The notes beneath the pieces were generated by a model. It was not told where the DNA came from. It made no database searches and saw only the letters and a list, made by a program, of their open reading frames with translations. 37,009 bases of DNA from an uncultured Mycoplasmatota bacterium (GTDB lineage: Bacteria; Bacillota_I; Bacilli_A; RF39; UBA660). Positions 23,839 through 30,860 of this stretch are shown here, one piece after another (position 1 is the first letter of the stretch; each line of letters begins with the position of its first letter). A program made the position numbers and the translations under genes. The stretch is taken from the NCBI GenBank assembly GCA_900549285.1, contig URNW01000012.1, forward strand, positions 1 through 37,009. Reading direction: 5' to 3'.

Positions 23839-24495
23839 TTAGTTTAAATGTATTTTTGATAGATTTTTAATTCCAACCTTTTTACATTTTCTTCTAAACC
23901 TTATAGGTAATGTATATCTATCTTTATGTTCGCCAAAATCAAAACACACTTTTTTTTCTTCTATGTTTTGAAAACTAATATCTACATAACCGAAATCAGT
24001 TTTATAACTTTCTCTAGTTGTAGGTATTCGTTCTTCAACTTTTTCGTCATAAGTACCAAATTTATTTGTTACCGTTCTATAAGAGGTTTTTATATCAAAT
24101 GAATCGTATTTAATTGTATCTGTTAAATTTCCAAAATATATGTCTTTTATATCTTTGATTTCAAAATCTTTTTTATACAATTCACTTTTTATAGAGTTAT
24201 AACCAATTATTGTTATCTTATCATTAGTTAGACTTATAAATTGTTTTTTATATTCATTTATTTTTTTATCTTCAAATTCGTATAAATGAATTTTATTTAT
24301 AAATCTTATTTTTTTATATTCTTTTCTTATTTTGAATTTAACTAAAAATTTAGTAAAAAAATCATTTTTATATAATTTAAAAATTAAATATAATGATATA
24401 GGAATAAATAAAATAGGTAATAACTCATATATAAGGGCAAAAAGAATAAAGTAAATAAAAGCGTTTAAAAGTTTTTTTAATAATCTTCTTATCAA
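23839..24495 (-). CDS. Membrane protein of the element with soluble C-terminal domain
   Basis: A 218-residue protein I do not recognise. The N-terminal 45 residues form one long or two short transmembrane helices. The remainder is a Lys-rich soluble domain with alternating beta strands (ISLTNDKITIIGYNS, FEIKDIKDIYFG, FGYVDISFQN), somewhat like a bacterial PH-type domain; that is a guess. The start is TTG with GGTGG seven bases upstream; the translation contains no internal Met, so no other start is available. It lies just upstream of the cargo lipoprotein and probably shares its transcript from a TATAAT near 24540. Confidence 0.75.
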   Translation of the reverse strand: MIRRLLKKLLNAFIYFILFALIYELLPILFIPISLYLIFKLYKNDFFTKFLVKFKIRKEYKKIRFINKIHLYEFEDKKINEYKKQFISLTNDKITIIGYNSIKSELYKKDFEIKDIKDIYFGNLTDTIKYDSFDIKTSYRTVTNKFGTYDEKVEERIPTTRESYKTDFGYVDISFQNIEEKKVCFDFGEHKDRYTLPIRFRRKCKKVGIKNLSKIHLN

Positions 24496-24625
24496 TATTT
24501 AACCACCAACTTTCTAAACTTATTAGTTCAATACGATTATACCATAATTTTAGAAAATACACCAGAAATTTCTAATTTATCTTTTATTTTATTAACAAGA
24601 TAAAATTATTATGGGCGGTGGTAAT

Positions 24626-24799
24626 ATGAGGTTTGTTCCTAAAAAGACTAGGGAAAAAATAGTATCAGTATATAAAACTTTATATATTAAAGAAGATTTA
24701 GTAAAACAAATAGAAAAAATTGCTAAAGATAATGATACTTCTTTCAATAATGTTATTATAAGTATGATAGAGGCTTGTCTTGAAGAAGATAAAAAATAA
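24626..24799 (+). CDS. Ribbon-helix-helix DNA-binding protein
   Basis: A 57-residue protein with the CopG/Arc-like pattern: a short strand (VYKTLYI) followed by two helices (EDLVKQIEKIAKDNDTS and FNNVIISMIEACLEED). This size and layout fit an RHH dimer that binds DNA and represses promoters or organises an origin. The ATG at 24626 has GGTGG upstream; the ATG at 24611 has none. It is the only plus-strand gene of the element, divergent from the cargo genes, and lies near the right end, so it may control that divergent promoter or contact the end sites. Confidence 0.8.
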   Translation: MRFVPKKTREKIVSVYKTLYIKEDLVKQIEKIAKDNDTSFNNVIISMIEACLEEDKK

Positions 24800-24825
24800 T
24801 AAAAAACTTTTTTGAATAATTAAAA

Positions 24826-24856
24826 ACAATTAGTATTTCGCTAATTGTCTTTTTGT
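24826..24856 (+). terminator. Terminator after the RHH gene
   Basis: An 8-bp stem (ACAATTAG/CTAATTGT, 7-base loop) is followed by CTTTTTGTTTT on the plus strand. Confidence 0.82.
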
Positions 24857-24904
24857 TTTAATATAAATAACATATCAAGGCTCTGTATTAAAAATTGCTT
24901 ATAA

Positions 24905-24925
24905 AGTAGTAAATTAGTAGTAAAA
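24905..24925 (+). repeat. Paired Int arm-type sites, right end
   Basis: AGTAGTAAAT and AGTAGTAAAA, 11 bases apart, in the same orientation and spacing as the pair at 17161-17181 but with the two units in the opposite order. They match Tn916 DR2-type sites and support an element end just to the right. Confidence 0.75.
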
Positions 24926-24946
24926 TACTATCTATTTATTTGTTAC

Positions 24947-24969
24947 AAGCCTTATTTTAAAGGCTTTTT
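24947..24969 (+). other. Right-end hairpin with candidate attachment core
   Basis: A 7-bp stem (AAGCCTT/AAGGCTT) is followed by a short T-run. It contains TTTAAAGGC (24956-24964), shared with the left end. It could be a plain terminator, the right attachment site, or both. Confidence 0.4.
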
Positions 24970-25267
24970 ATCAAAATTCAACTTTTTATTAGTAAAACAT
25001 ACAACCTCACAGTTTGTTTTTATCTAAGCCGCTTTTATAGACCATAAGCCTTACTTCCAATCCCATACTTCTTTTATATTTTAATTTTAGTCTTAACTTA
25101 TATTTAAGCACTCTTATAATTTCATCTGTAATCTCTTTTCTTAATGTTTTGTGATTATTTTTCTTTTTAAATCTAAACAATAGTAATAAGCAAATCTAGT
25201 AATCTTATGAATTAACATAGACATATATTGCAAAGAAGAAATATAAAAAATACATAAGTTTTTAAAA

Positions 25268-25297
25268 TATTAAAAAACCTGTAAATACAGGTTTAAA
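25268..25297 (-). terminator. Terminator of the rimP-truB-tRNA-Gln operon
   Basis: A palindromic stem (AAACCTGTA/TACAGGTTT) is followed by TTTTTTAA on the minus strand, directly after the tRNA 3' end. It is still intact, so the element did not disturb the end of this operon. Confidence 0.85.
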
Positions 25298-25305
25298 TAA
25301 CAAAT

Positions 25306-25381
25306 TGGCTGCCCTAGTAGGATTCGAACCTACGAAATCGCGGGGTCAGAGCCCGCTGCCTTACCGCTTGGCTATAGGGCA
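25306..25381 (-). tRNA. tRNA-Gln (anticodon CTG)
   Basis: A 76-base cloverleaf with encoded CCA. The acceptor stem TGCCCTA/TAGGGCA has the U1-A72 pair and G73 discriminator typical of bacterial tRNA-Gln. The D arm is GCC...GGC, the anticodon stem GCGGG/CCCGC carries the loop CTCTGAC with anticodon CTG, and the T arm contains GGTTCGAATCC. It reads CAG codons. It lies seven bases after the truB stop and is probably cut from the operon transcript. Confidence 0.95.
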
Positions 25382-25388
25382 ATAAATA

Positions 25389-26228
25389 TTATATAAGCAT
25401 AATTTTAGGCTTATATAATTCATCTTTTTTCTCATAAATAGCAACTTCTTGATCTTGATAAGTAAGCAATAATTCTTTTTCTTCTTTCTTGATCCATAAA
25501 AAATTACCATTACTTACTCTTTTATATTCTAACTCATTTAATGAATATTCTTCAAGATCCAAAACATCTTTTATTTTTAAAACTTTTACATGATGAGACT
25601 GAATATCTTCTAAAGAACTTGCATTTTCTATTTTAAAATTACCTTGTTTAATTCTAACTAAATTATTCATTGTACCTATTACACCTAAAGATTTAGTAAT
25701 ATCCCGAATTAAACTCCGAATATAAGTCCCCTTTTCAACTCTACATCTAAAAGTAATAATATCCTGTTCATAAGATAAAAGTTCTAACTCATAAATATGC
25801 ACTTTTTTTATAGGAACTTCTACCTCTTCATTATTTCTTGCATACTCATATAATTTTTTTCCATGAACTTTAATTGCACTATAAAGAGGTACTTCCATTT
25901 GATATACACCTATAAATTTAGAGAAAACTTTTAAAATTTGTTCTTTAGTAATAGAAACATCTTTTTTTCTCAAAACATTCCCTGTAATATCTAAAGTATC
26001 GGTTTCGATTCCTAATTTAATTTCAGCAATATATTCTTTATCTAACGCTGTAAGCATATCAACTAATTTAGTATATTTGCCAAAACATATCACCAAAACA
26101 CCTGTAGCAAGAGGATCAAGAGTACCAGTATGTCCTACCTTCTTTTCATGAATTTCTAGGGAAACAATATTTACAATATCTCTAGAAGTATAACCCTTTG
26201 GTTTATCTACAATAATTATACCCGACAT
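25389..26228 (-). CDS. truB: tRNA pseudouridine(55) synthase TruB
   Basis: Makes pseudouridine 55 in the T loop of tRNAs. The 279-residue protein starts with GIIIVDKPKGYTS and has the catalytic motif GHTGTLDPLATGVL, with the nucleophile Asp in TLDP (about residue 38-39), then the conserved KGTYIRSLIRD segment. The C-terminal PUA-like part is short. The start codon overlaps the end of the preceding unknown gene by 13 bases, and tRNA-Gln follows seven bases after the stop, so it is deep inside the operon. Order rbfA-(unknown)-truB resembles the Bacilli nusA-infB operon. Confidence 0.97.
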   Translation of the reverse strand: MSGIIIVDKPKGYTSRDIVNIVSLEIHEKKVGHTGTLDPLATGVLVICFGKYTKLVDMLTALDKEYIAEIKLGIETDTLDITGNVLRKKDVSITKEQILKVFSKFIGVYQMEVPLYSAIKVHGKKLYEYARNNEEVEVPIKKVHIYELELLSYEQDIITFRCRVEKGTYIRSLIRDITKSLGVIGTMNNLVRIKQGNFKIENASSLEDIQSHHVKVLKIKDVLDLEEYSLNELEYKRVSNGNFLWIKKEEKELLLTYQDQEVAIYEKKDELYKPKIMLI

Positions 26229-26635
26229 AACTCTCTATCATCTTCCTTAAATCCTAGGGAAAGAAAAATATTTTGATAACTAGAACTGAACTTAGATGGC
26301 TCAAAATAAATATCATCTAAAGGTACTGAAAAAACTCTATGCTCATTTATTCTTTTAAGCATTTCTCCCATAAGAGGCTCTAGTAATTCTTCGTTTCCTA
26401 AAAATCCAATATCATCTATCAAAGCATCATTTTTTTCTAAAGAATGATATCCTAAAAACAAAACAACATACCCCAAAAAGAATTTTTTAAAATAAAGCTT
26501 ATGGATTTGAAAATAGTTAGCTTCTTGATATATTTTCAAATCCATTTCTTTTTCACGATATTTCTGTAAGATCAAAAATAACTCATCATCAGTAAATTTA
26601 CCAGTTAAAATAGATAAATTCCCATGCACATTCAT
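26216..26635 (-). CDS. Hypothetical protein between rbfA and truB
   Basis: An unrecognised 139-residue soluble protein. It has mixed helices and strands, with a hydrophobic strand FFLGYVVLFLGYHSL, an acidic middle and a C-terminal helix. It is not YlxP (DUF503) or DHH phosphatase, which occupy this area in relatives. The ATG overlaps the rbfA stop (TGATG), and the truB start lies inside its end, so translation is tightly coupled on both sides. That coupling suggests a role tied to ribosome or tRNA maturation, but this is only inference. Confidence 0.8.
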   Translation of the reverse strand: MNVHGNLSILTGKFTDDELFLILQKYREKEMDLKIYQEANYFQIHKLYFKKFFLGYVVLFLGYHSLEKNDALIDDIGFLGNEELLEPLMGEMLKRINEHRVFSVPLDDIYFEPSKFSSSYQNIFLSLGFKEDDRELCRV

Positions 26636-26976
26636 CACTTCTCTTTAATTTCTTTAATAATATTTTCAATATTTTTTGCATATTCAATAGACTCATCATA
26701 AACAAACTCTAATATAGGAGTATGACGCAAATTAAGACGATTAGCTACTTCTCCTCTTATAAAAGAACTTGCTTCATTTACTTCTTTTACTAAACTTTTA
26801 CGATCAAGATTACTCATAGATGTAAAGTAAACTTTGGCATAACTAAGATCCCTTGCTACTTTACATCCTGTAATAGTAATTGATTTTAATAATTCATCTC
26901 TTGCATCTTCAAATAAAATTTCACTAATAACTCTAGTAATATCACTAGATATTTTAGCTATTTTATGACTAGGCAT
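26635..26976 (-). CDS. rbfA: 30S ribosome-binding factor RbfA
   Basis: Assists late maturation of the 30S ribosomal subunit by binding near the 5' end of 16S rRNA. The 113-residue protein has the KH-like pattern: KISSDITRVISEILFED, then CKVARDLSYAKVYFTSM, and the typical RLNLRHTPILEFVYDES near the end. The ATG at 26976 is preceded by GGAGGTAC, so the longer frame to 26997 is rejected. It overlaps the infB stop by 8 bases. Confidence 0.96.
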   Translation of the reverse strand: MPSHKIAKISSDITRVISEILFEDARDELLKSITITGCKVARDLSYAKVYFTSMSNLDRKSLVKEVNEASSFIRGEVANRLNLRHTPILEFVYDESIEYAKNIENIIKEIKEK

Positions 26977-29074
26977 TTCGTACCTCCACCATTTCATAAC
27001 ATTCTAAAATATCCCCTACTTTAATATCACTAAAGTTATCTAAAGTAATACCACATTCAAACCCTTTTTTCACTTCTTTAACACTATCTTTTTCTCTTTG
27101 AATAGATTGAATTGTTCCATCATAAAGAATAACACCATCACGAATTAATCTTACTTTCGCTCCATTTTTAATAAGTCCATCTAACACATAAGAACCAGCA
27201 ATATTTCCAACTTTAGAAAACTTAAAAATTCTCCTAATTTCAGCATTGCCAAGTACTTTTTCTACATATTCAGGATCAAGCATTCCCTTCATAGCAAGTT
27301 CAATTTCTTCAATACATTTATAGATAATTGTATAAAGACGAATATCTACATTATATTCTTTAGCAATTTCTTTAGTTGTATGAGTTGGACTAACATTAAA
27401 GCCAATAATAATTGCATTAGAAGCATTAGCTAAAACAACATCACTCTCAGTAATTGTTCCAATACCCGAACGAATGACATTTACCTTAACTCCTTCTACA
27501 TTAATTTTAAGTAAACTATTTTTTACAGCTTCTTCGCTTCCTCTAACATCAGCTTTTAAAACAACATTAATTTCTTTTTGACCACTATTAATTTTACTAA
27601 ATAAATCATCTAAAGAAATAACATTCTTTTTATATTTGCTCTCTTTCGCATGAATAGCTCTCTTTTCTGCCACTTCTTTTGCTTCTTTTTCTGTTTCAAA
27701 AGCCATAAATTTATCTCCAGCACTTGGGTTATCACTTAAACCTGTAATCTCAACAGGCATACCAGGACCAGCTTCAATAATCGCTTCTCCTAAATCATTA
27801 CGCATTGTTCTAATTTTCCCATAAGTAGTTCCAACCACAATAGGATCGCCAAGTCTTAAAGTACCATTTAAAATAAGTAAACTAGCAATTCCACCAATAT
27901 TTTTATCTTGACGAGATTCAATAACAGAACCTACTGCATATCGTTTAGGATTTGCCTTTAATTCCGCCATTTCGCTAATAGCTAAAATAGTCTCTAAAAG
28001 TTTATCAATTCCTTCTCCAGTTTGTGCAGAAATATTAATAAAAGGAACATTTCCACCCCATTCCTCAGGTGTAATATTACAATCAGCCATTTCTGTTCTA
28101 ATTCTTTCTGGATTAGCATCTGGTTTATCAATCTTATTAACCGCTACAATAATAGGAACTTTAGCACTTAATGCATGATCAACCGCTTCTTTAGTTTGAG
28201 GCATAACTCCATCATCCGCCGCTACAATAATAATAACAATATCCGTTACACTAGCCCCTCTAGCTCTCATCTCCGTAAAAGCAGCATGTCCTGGAGTATC
28301 AATAAAAGTAATTTTATTACCATTATAATCAATTTGATAAGCACCAATATGTTGAGTAATTCCTCCAAATTCTTGTTGAGCAATATGAGAATGACGAATA
28401 TAATCTAAAAGAGTCGTTTTTCCATGATCAACATGTCCCATAATTGTTACAATAGGAGGACGAGCTACTAAATTTGCTTCATCATCTACAATCTCATATT
28501 CTTCAAAATTAGAAACATCTTGTGTCTCTTCTCTTTTTAATGTTTTATGATATTCTAAGGCTACAATTTCAGCATTATCAAAATCAATTGGTTGATTTAA
28601 TGATAACATTAAACCTAAAGTCATTAATTTTTTAATAATATCAGTTCCACTAACATTAAGTTCTAAAGCTAAATCCCCAACACTCATACCATCTTTAAAA
28701 AGAATAACACTATCATCTTTACTATTCTTCATTAATTTATTCTTATTCTTATACATTTCTTTTTTTAAATAGCTATAATCTTTTGAGTCATTCTGGTCTT
28801 TCTTCTTCTTTAATTTCTGCTTCTTATCAGTAATATTAATATTTTTAGTAATATTACTACTTTCTACAATTGCATCTACAACTTCATCAATAGTTTCTTC
28901 TTCTTCAAAAGATTCTTCTTCAACAATCAAATTAATGGCATTATCAAGTGAAATAATTTCTTCATCAGTTAATTCATCATCCCCACTTTGAACCTCAATA
29001 CCCAAATCATTACATTTCTTTAAAATTTCTGCTACACTTAAATTTACATCAGCTGCATATTCTTTTATAGTCAT
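26969..29074 (-). CDS. infB: Translation initiation factor IF-2
   Basis: GTPase that brings initiator tRNA to the 30S subunit and promotes subunit joining. The 701-residue protein is short for IF-2, mainly because the acidic/basic N-terminal linker is brief. Two IF2-N modules (about 1-50 and 125-170) are followed by the G domain with GHVDHGKTT (G1), DTPGHAAF (G3) and NKID (G4), then domains II, III and the C-terminal tRNA-binding domain. ATG at 29074 has AAAGGAG eight bases upstream. Lies 35 bases after rnpM; no ylxQ gene is present between them. Confidence 0.98.
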   Translation of the reverse strand: MTIKEYAADVNLSVAEILKKCNDLGIEVQSGDDELTDEEIISLDNAINLIVEEESFEEEETIDEVVDAIVESSNITKNINITDKKQKLKKKKDQNDSKDYSYLKKEMYKNKNKLMKNSKDDSVILFKDGMSVGDLALELNVSGTDIIKKLMTLGLMLSLNQPIDFDNAEIVALEYHKTLKREETQDVSNFEEYEIVDDEANLVARPPIVTIMGHVDHGKTTLLDYIRHSHIAQQEFGGITQHIGAYQIDYNGNKITFIDTPGHAAFTEMRARGASVTDIVIIIVAADDGVMPQTKEAVDHALSAKVPIIVAVNKIDKPDANPERIRTEMADCNITPEEWGGNVPFINISAQTGEGIDKLLETILAISEMAELKANPKRYAVGSVIESRQDKNIGGIASLLILNGTLRLGDPIVVGTTYGKIRTMRNDLGEAIIEAGPGMPVEITGLSDNPSAGDKFMAFETEKEAKEVAEKRAIHAKESKYKKNVISLDDLFSKINSGQKEINVVLKADVRGSEEAVKNSLLKINVEGVKVNVIRSGIGTITESDVVLANASNAIIIGFNVSPTHTTKEIAKEYNVDIRLYTIIYKCIEEIELAMKGMLDPEYVEKVLGNAEIRRIFKFSKVGNIAGSYVLDGLIKNGAKVRLIRDGVILYDGTIQSIQREKDSVKEVKKGFECGITLDNFSDIKVGDILECYEMVEVRNA

Positions 29075-29109
29075 ACATAACACTCCTTTCCCTTTTTTAC
29101 ATTATCACT

Positions 29110-29373
29110 TTATTTCTCACAATATTCTAAAGCTTCAAAATAAACTTCATCTGGAATATTTACTTCTAATATTCTCTCTAATATTTTACTTGTTTTAGCT
29201 TTATTTATAACCAAAACATCTTTCTTCAAATATGCTCCTCTTCCATTAACTTTTCCAGTAGGATCTACAATCACTTTACCTTCTGTAGTACGAACAATCC
29301 GAAGAAGATCTCTTTTTTCTAACTTTTCTTTAGTAACCACACATGTACGCATAGGCACTTTTTTCATTTTCAT
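29110..29373 (-). CDS. rnpM: YlxR/RnpM family RNA-binding protein
   Basis: An 87-residue protein of the YlxR family, recently named RnpM for its effect on RNase P in Bacillus (from memory). The conserved PMRTCVVTKEKLEKRDLLRI at the start and GKVNGRGAYLKKD in the middle are diagnostic. The single Cys and the basic surface fit RNA binding. It lies 14 bases after nusA with AGGAGGATCC before the ATG, the standard position between nusA and infB. Confidence 0.93.
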   Translation of the reverse strand: MKMKKVPMRTCVVTKEKLEKRDLLRIVRTTEGKVIVDPTGKVNGRGAYLKKDVLVINKAKTSKILERILEVNIPDEVYFEALEYCEK

Positions 29374-29387
29374 AAGGATCCTCCTAA

Positions 29388-30500
29388 TTATTGATTTCCC
29401 TCGGCATTGATTTGCTCCATTGTTTTAATATTAATTTTATATTTAGTAAGACGACTAGCAAGTCTAATATTATTACCATTCTTACCTATTGCAAGAGGAA
29501 GTTCTTCATTTGAAACAACAGCTAAAGCTTCCTTTTTTACTGGATCAAGAATATTTACAATAGCATTTTTAGCAGGAGTTAAAGCTTTCTTAATATACTC
29601 TTCAGCATTATCACTATATAATACAAAATCAAGTTTCTCTCCATTTAATTCTTTTAAAATGCTTCCTAAACGAGATCCTCTTTCTCCAATACAAGTACCT
29701 ATCGCATCAATTCGTTCATTAGTAGAAGATACAGCCACTTTACTCCGAACGCCTGCTTCTCTAACACAAGCATGCATAATTAAAGTTCCATCTTGAAGTT
29801 CTGGTATTTCAAGTTCACATAAACGTCGTACGAAACCATAATGCTTTCTGGAAAGTAAAATTAAAGGTCCTTTATTATTATTTTCAATTTTTGTAACATA
29901 AACACGGATATTAGAACCCATTTTAATAACTTCCCCTGGAATAATTTCACTCTTTGGTAAAAGTCCTCTTGTCCTACCTAAATCAATAAAATAATTTTTA
30001 GAATCTTCCATAGCTACTAATCCTAGTAACATTTCTCCTTCTTTATCTTGAAATTCTTCAATAAGACTATTCTTTTCTGCTTCTCTAATTCTTTGTGTTA
30101 AAACTTGTTTTGCCGTAGATGCTGCCACTCTACCAAAATCCTTTGGTGTTACTTCTTTTTCAATAGTCTCACCTACTTTAATCCCTGGAACCATCTCTTC
30201 TGCTTGTTCTAAAATAATTTGTGCATCTGGATTAATTTTAGGTGGTATTTTTACAACATTACCTTCTTCATCTATTTCTTCACTACCAAAATCAACATCA
30301 TCTACAACAATCAAATAAGAATAAACTTTAATTTCCCCTGTTTCTCGATTAATATCTACTCTAACATTTGTTTTAGAATCAAAATTCTTCTTATACGCAG
30401 TAGTTAAAGCTTGTTCCATTCCTTCAAATACAACATCTTCACTAATTCCCTTTTCTTTTACAATATTTTTAACAGCTTTAATAAATTCTTCACTATTCAT
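29388..30500 (-). CDS. nusA: Transcription termination/antitermination factor NusA
   Basis: Binds RNA polymerase and nascent RNA, affecting pausing, intrinsic termination and folding. The 370-residue protein has the N-terminal RNA polymerase-binding domain (about 1-125), an S1 domain (about 135-200), and two KH domains (about 205-365, with VASTxxR-like GTCIGERGSRL and AIGKNGNNIRLASRL). It lacks the C-terminal acidic repeats of E. coli NusA, as is normal in Bacillota. I chose the ATG at 30500, preceded by GAGGTGGAG; it overlaps the rimP stop by 8 bases. It may regulate its own operon through the leader hairpin at 30.8 kb. Confidence 0.98.
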   Translation of the reverse strand: MNSEEFIKAVKNIVKEKGISEDVVFEGMEQALTTAYKKNFDSKTNVRVDINRETGEIKVYSYLIVVDDVDFGSEEIDEEGNVVKIPPKINPDAQIILEQAEEMVPGIKVGETIEKEVTPKDFGRVAASTAKQVLTQRIREAEKNSLIEEFQDKEGEMLLGLVAMEDSKNYFIDLGRTRGLLPKSEIIPGEVIKMGSNIRVYVTKIENNNKGPLILLSRKHYGFVRRLCELEIPELQDGTLIMHACVREAGVRSKVAVSSTNERIDAIGTCIGERGSRLGSILKELNGEKLDFVLYSDNAEEYIKKALTPAKNAIVNILDPVKKEALAVVSNEELPLAIGKNGNNIRLASRLTKYKINIKTMEQINAEGNQ

Positions 30501-30756
30501 TTTCTCCACCTCTTTCCTTACTAGTTACATCCAAAATATAAGAATCATCTGTTAAATCATAACGATCTACAATTGGATTAATAATATTAGTTGCATGAAC
30601 AATTAAATCTAAATCTATTCCTCCAACCTTATCTAATACAACAGATAAAACATTATAATTTCCACTATTTTTTTCATATGTAACACTATCTACTATAATG
30701 TCCTCGCTCTTTAAAGCTTCTTTAATTAATTTTTCTAACCCTTCTAGACTTTTCAT
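30493..30756 (-). CDS. rimP: RimP-like ribosome maturation factor, N-terminal domain only
   Basis: RimP helps assemble the 30S subunit. The 87-residue protein matches the N-terminal domain of RimP (LEKLIKEAL, VVLDKVGGIDLDLIVHATNII, DSYILDVTS) and stops where the LEVSSPG motif would lead into the second, SH3-like domain. Usual RimP is about 150 residues. nusA starts inside its last codons, so no room exists for the missing domain and no frameshift is evident. AGAGGTG precedes the ATG at 30756. Either a genuinely reduced RimP or a decayed one kept for coupling to nusA. Confidence 0.88.
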   Translation of the reverse strand: MKSLEGLEKLIKEALKSEDIIVDSVTYEKNSGNYNVLSVVLDKVGGIDLDLIVHATNIINPIVDRYDLTDDSYILDVTSKERGGENE

Positions 30757-30787
30757 ACACACCTCTTTAATTTTAATATAATAATAA

Positions 30788-30810
30788 AAGTGGGAATTTT
30801 CTGCCCACTT
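30788..30810 (-). promoter_or_regulatory. Leader hairpin of the rimP-nusA operon, candidate NusA-type attenuator
   Basis: A 7-bp stem (AAGTGGG/CCCACTT, 9-base loop) is followed by TTATTATTATATT, an interrupted U-tract. It lies between the operon promoter and rimP. In Bacillus subtilis nusA is known to be autoregulated by NusA-dependent attenuation before rimP (from memory), and weak interrupted U-tracts are typical of such terminators. Confidence 0.65.
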
Positions 30811-30825
30811 AAATCTGTCTATCTA

Positions 30826-30853
30826 ATTATAACACAAATTATAAAATTGTCAA
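30826..30853 (-). promoter_or_regulatory. Sigma-A promoter of the rimP-truB operon
   Basis: On the minus strand TTGACA (30848-30853) and TATAAT (30826-30831) are both perfect, with a 16-base spacer. The start of transcription would be about 30819, before the leader hairpin. Confidence 0.9.
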
Positions 30854-30860
30854 AATTTTT

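Larger units (their letters stand above)
17063..24972. mobile_element. Integrated mobilizable element: Tn916-like int/xis with CRESS-type Rep and viral-type origin
   Basis: About 7.9 kb inserted between a terminated host gene on the left and the terminated truB-tRNA-Gln operon on the right. Gene order on the minus strand, from the right end to the left, is membrane protein, lipoprotein, two unknowns, HTH regulator, small protein, origin, rep, FtsK/TcpA-like ATPase, xis, int; a divergent RHH gene lies at the right end. No type IV secretion genes are present, so it would need a helper for conjugation. The ends are approximate. They rest on paired Tn916-type arm sites at 17161-17181 and 24905-24925 and on similar hairpins at 17063-17100 and 24947-24969, which share TTTAAAGGC. 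Confidence 0.85.
24800..25305. other. Gene-free right end of the element and flank
   Basis: This 506-base stretch holds the RHH terminator, a copy of CATATCAAGGCTCT (24871-24884), the right arm-site pair (24905-24925), a hairpin with the candidate attachment core (24947-24969) and the tRNA-Gln terminator (about 25268-25297). Between about 25000 and 25260 I see only AT-rich sequence and a short open frame without a credible start (25007-25195, minus strand). Confidence 0.7.

Noticed and set aside
25007..25195. Minus-strand open frame of about 62 codons in the right flank
   Set aside because: No ATG start with a ribosome binding site at its beginning and no recognisable family; it could be a gene remnant, but the evidence is too thin.
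25306..25381. tRNA-Gln as the integration site of the element
   Set aside because: Its 3' end faces the element, but no copy of the tRNA 3' sequence is found at the left end near 17.0 kb, and its terminator is intact. Tn916-type integrases do not need tRNA targets.
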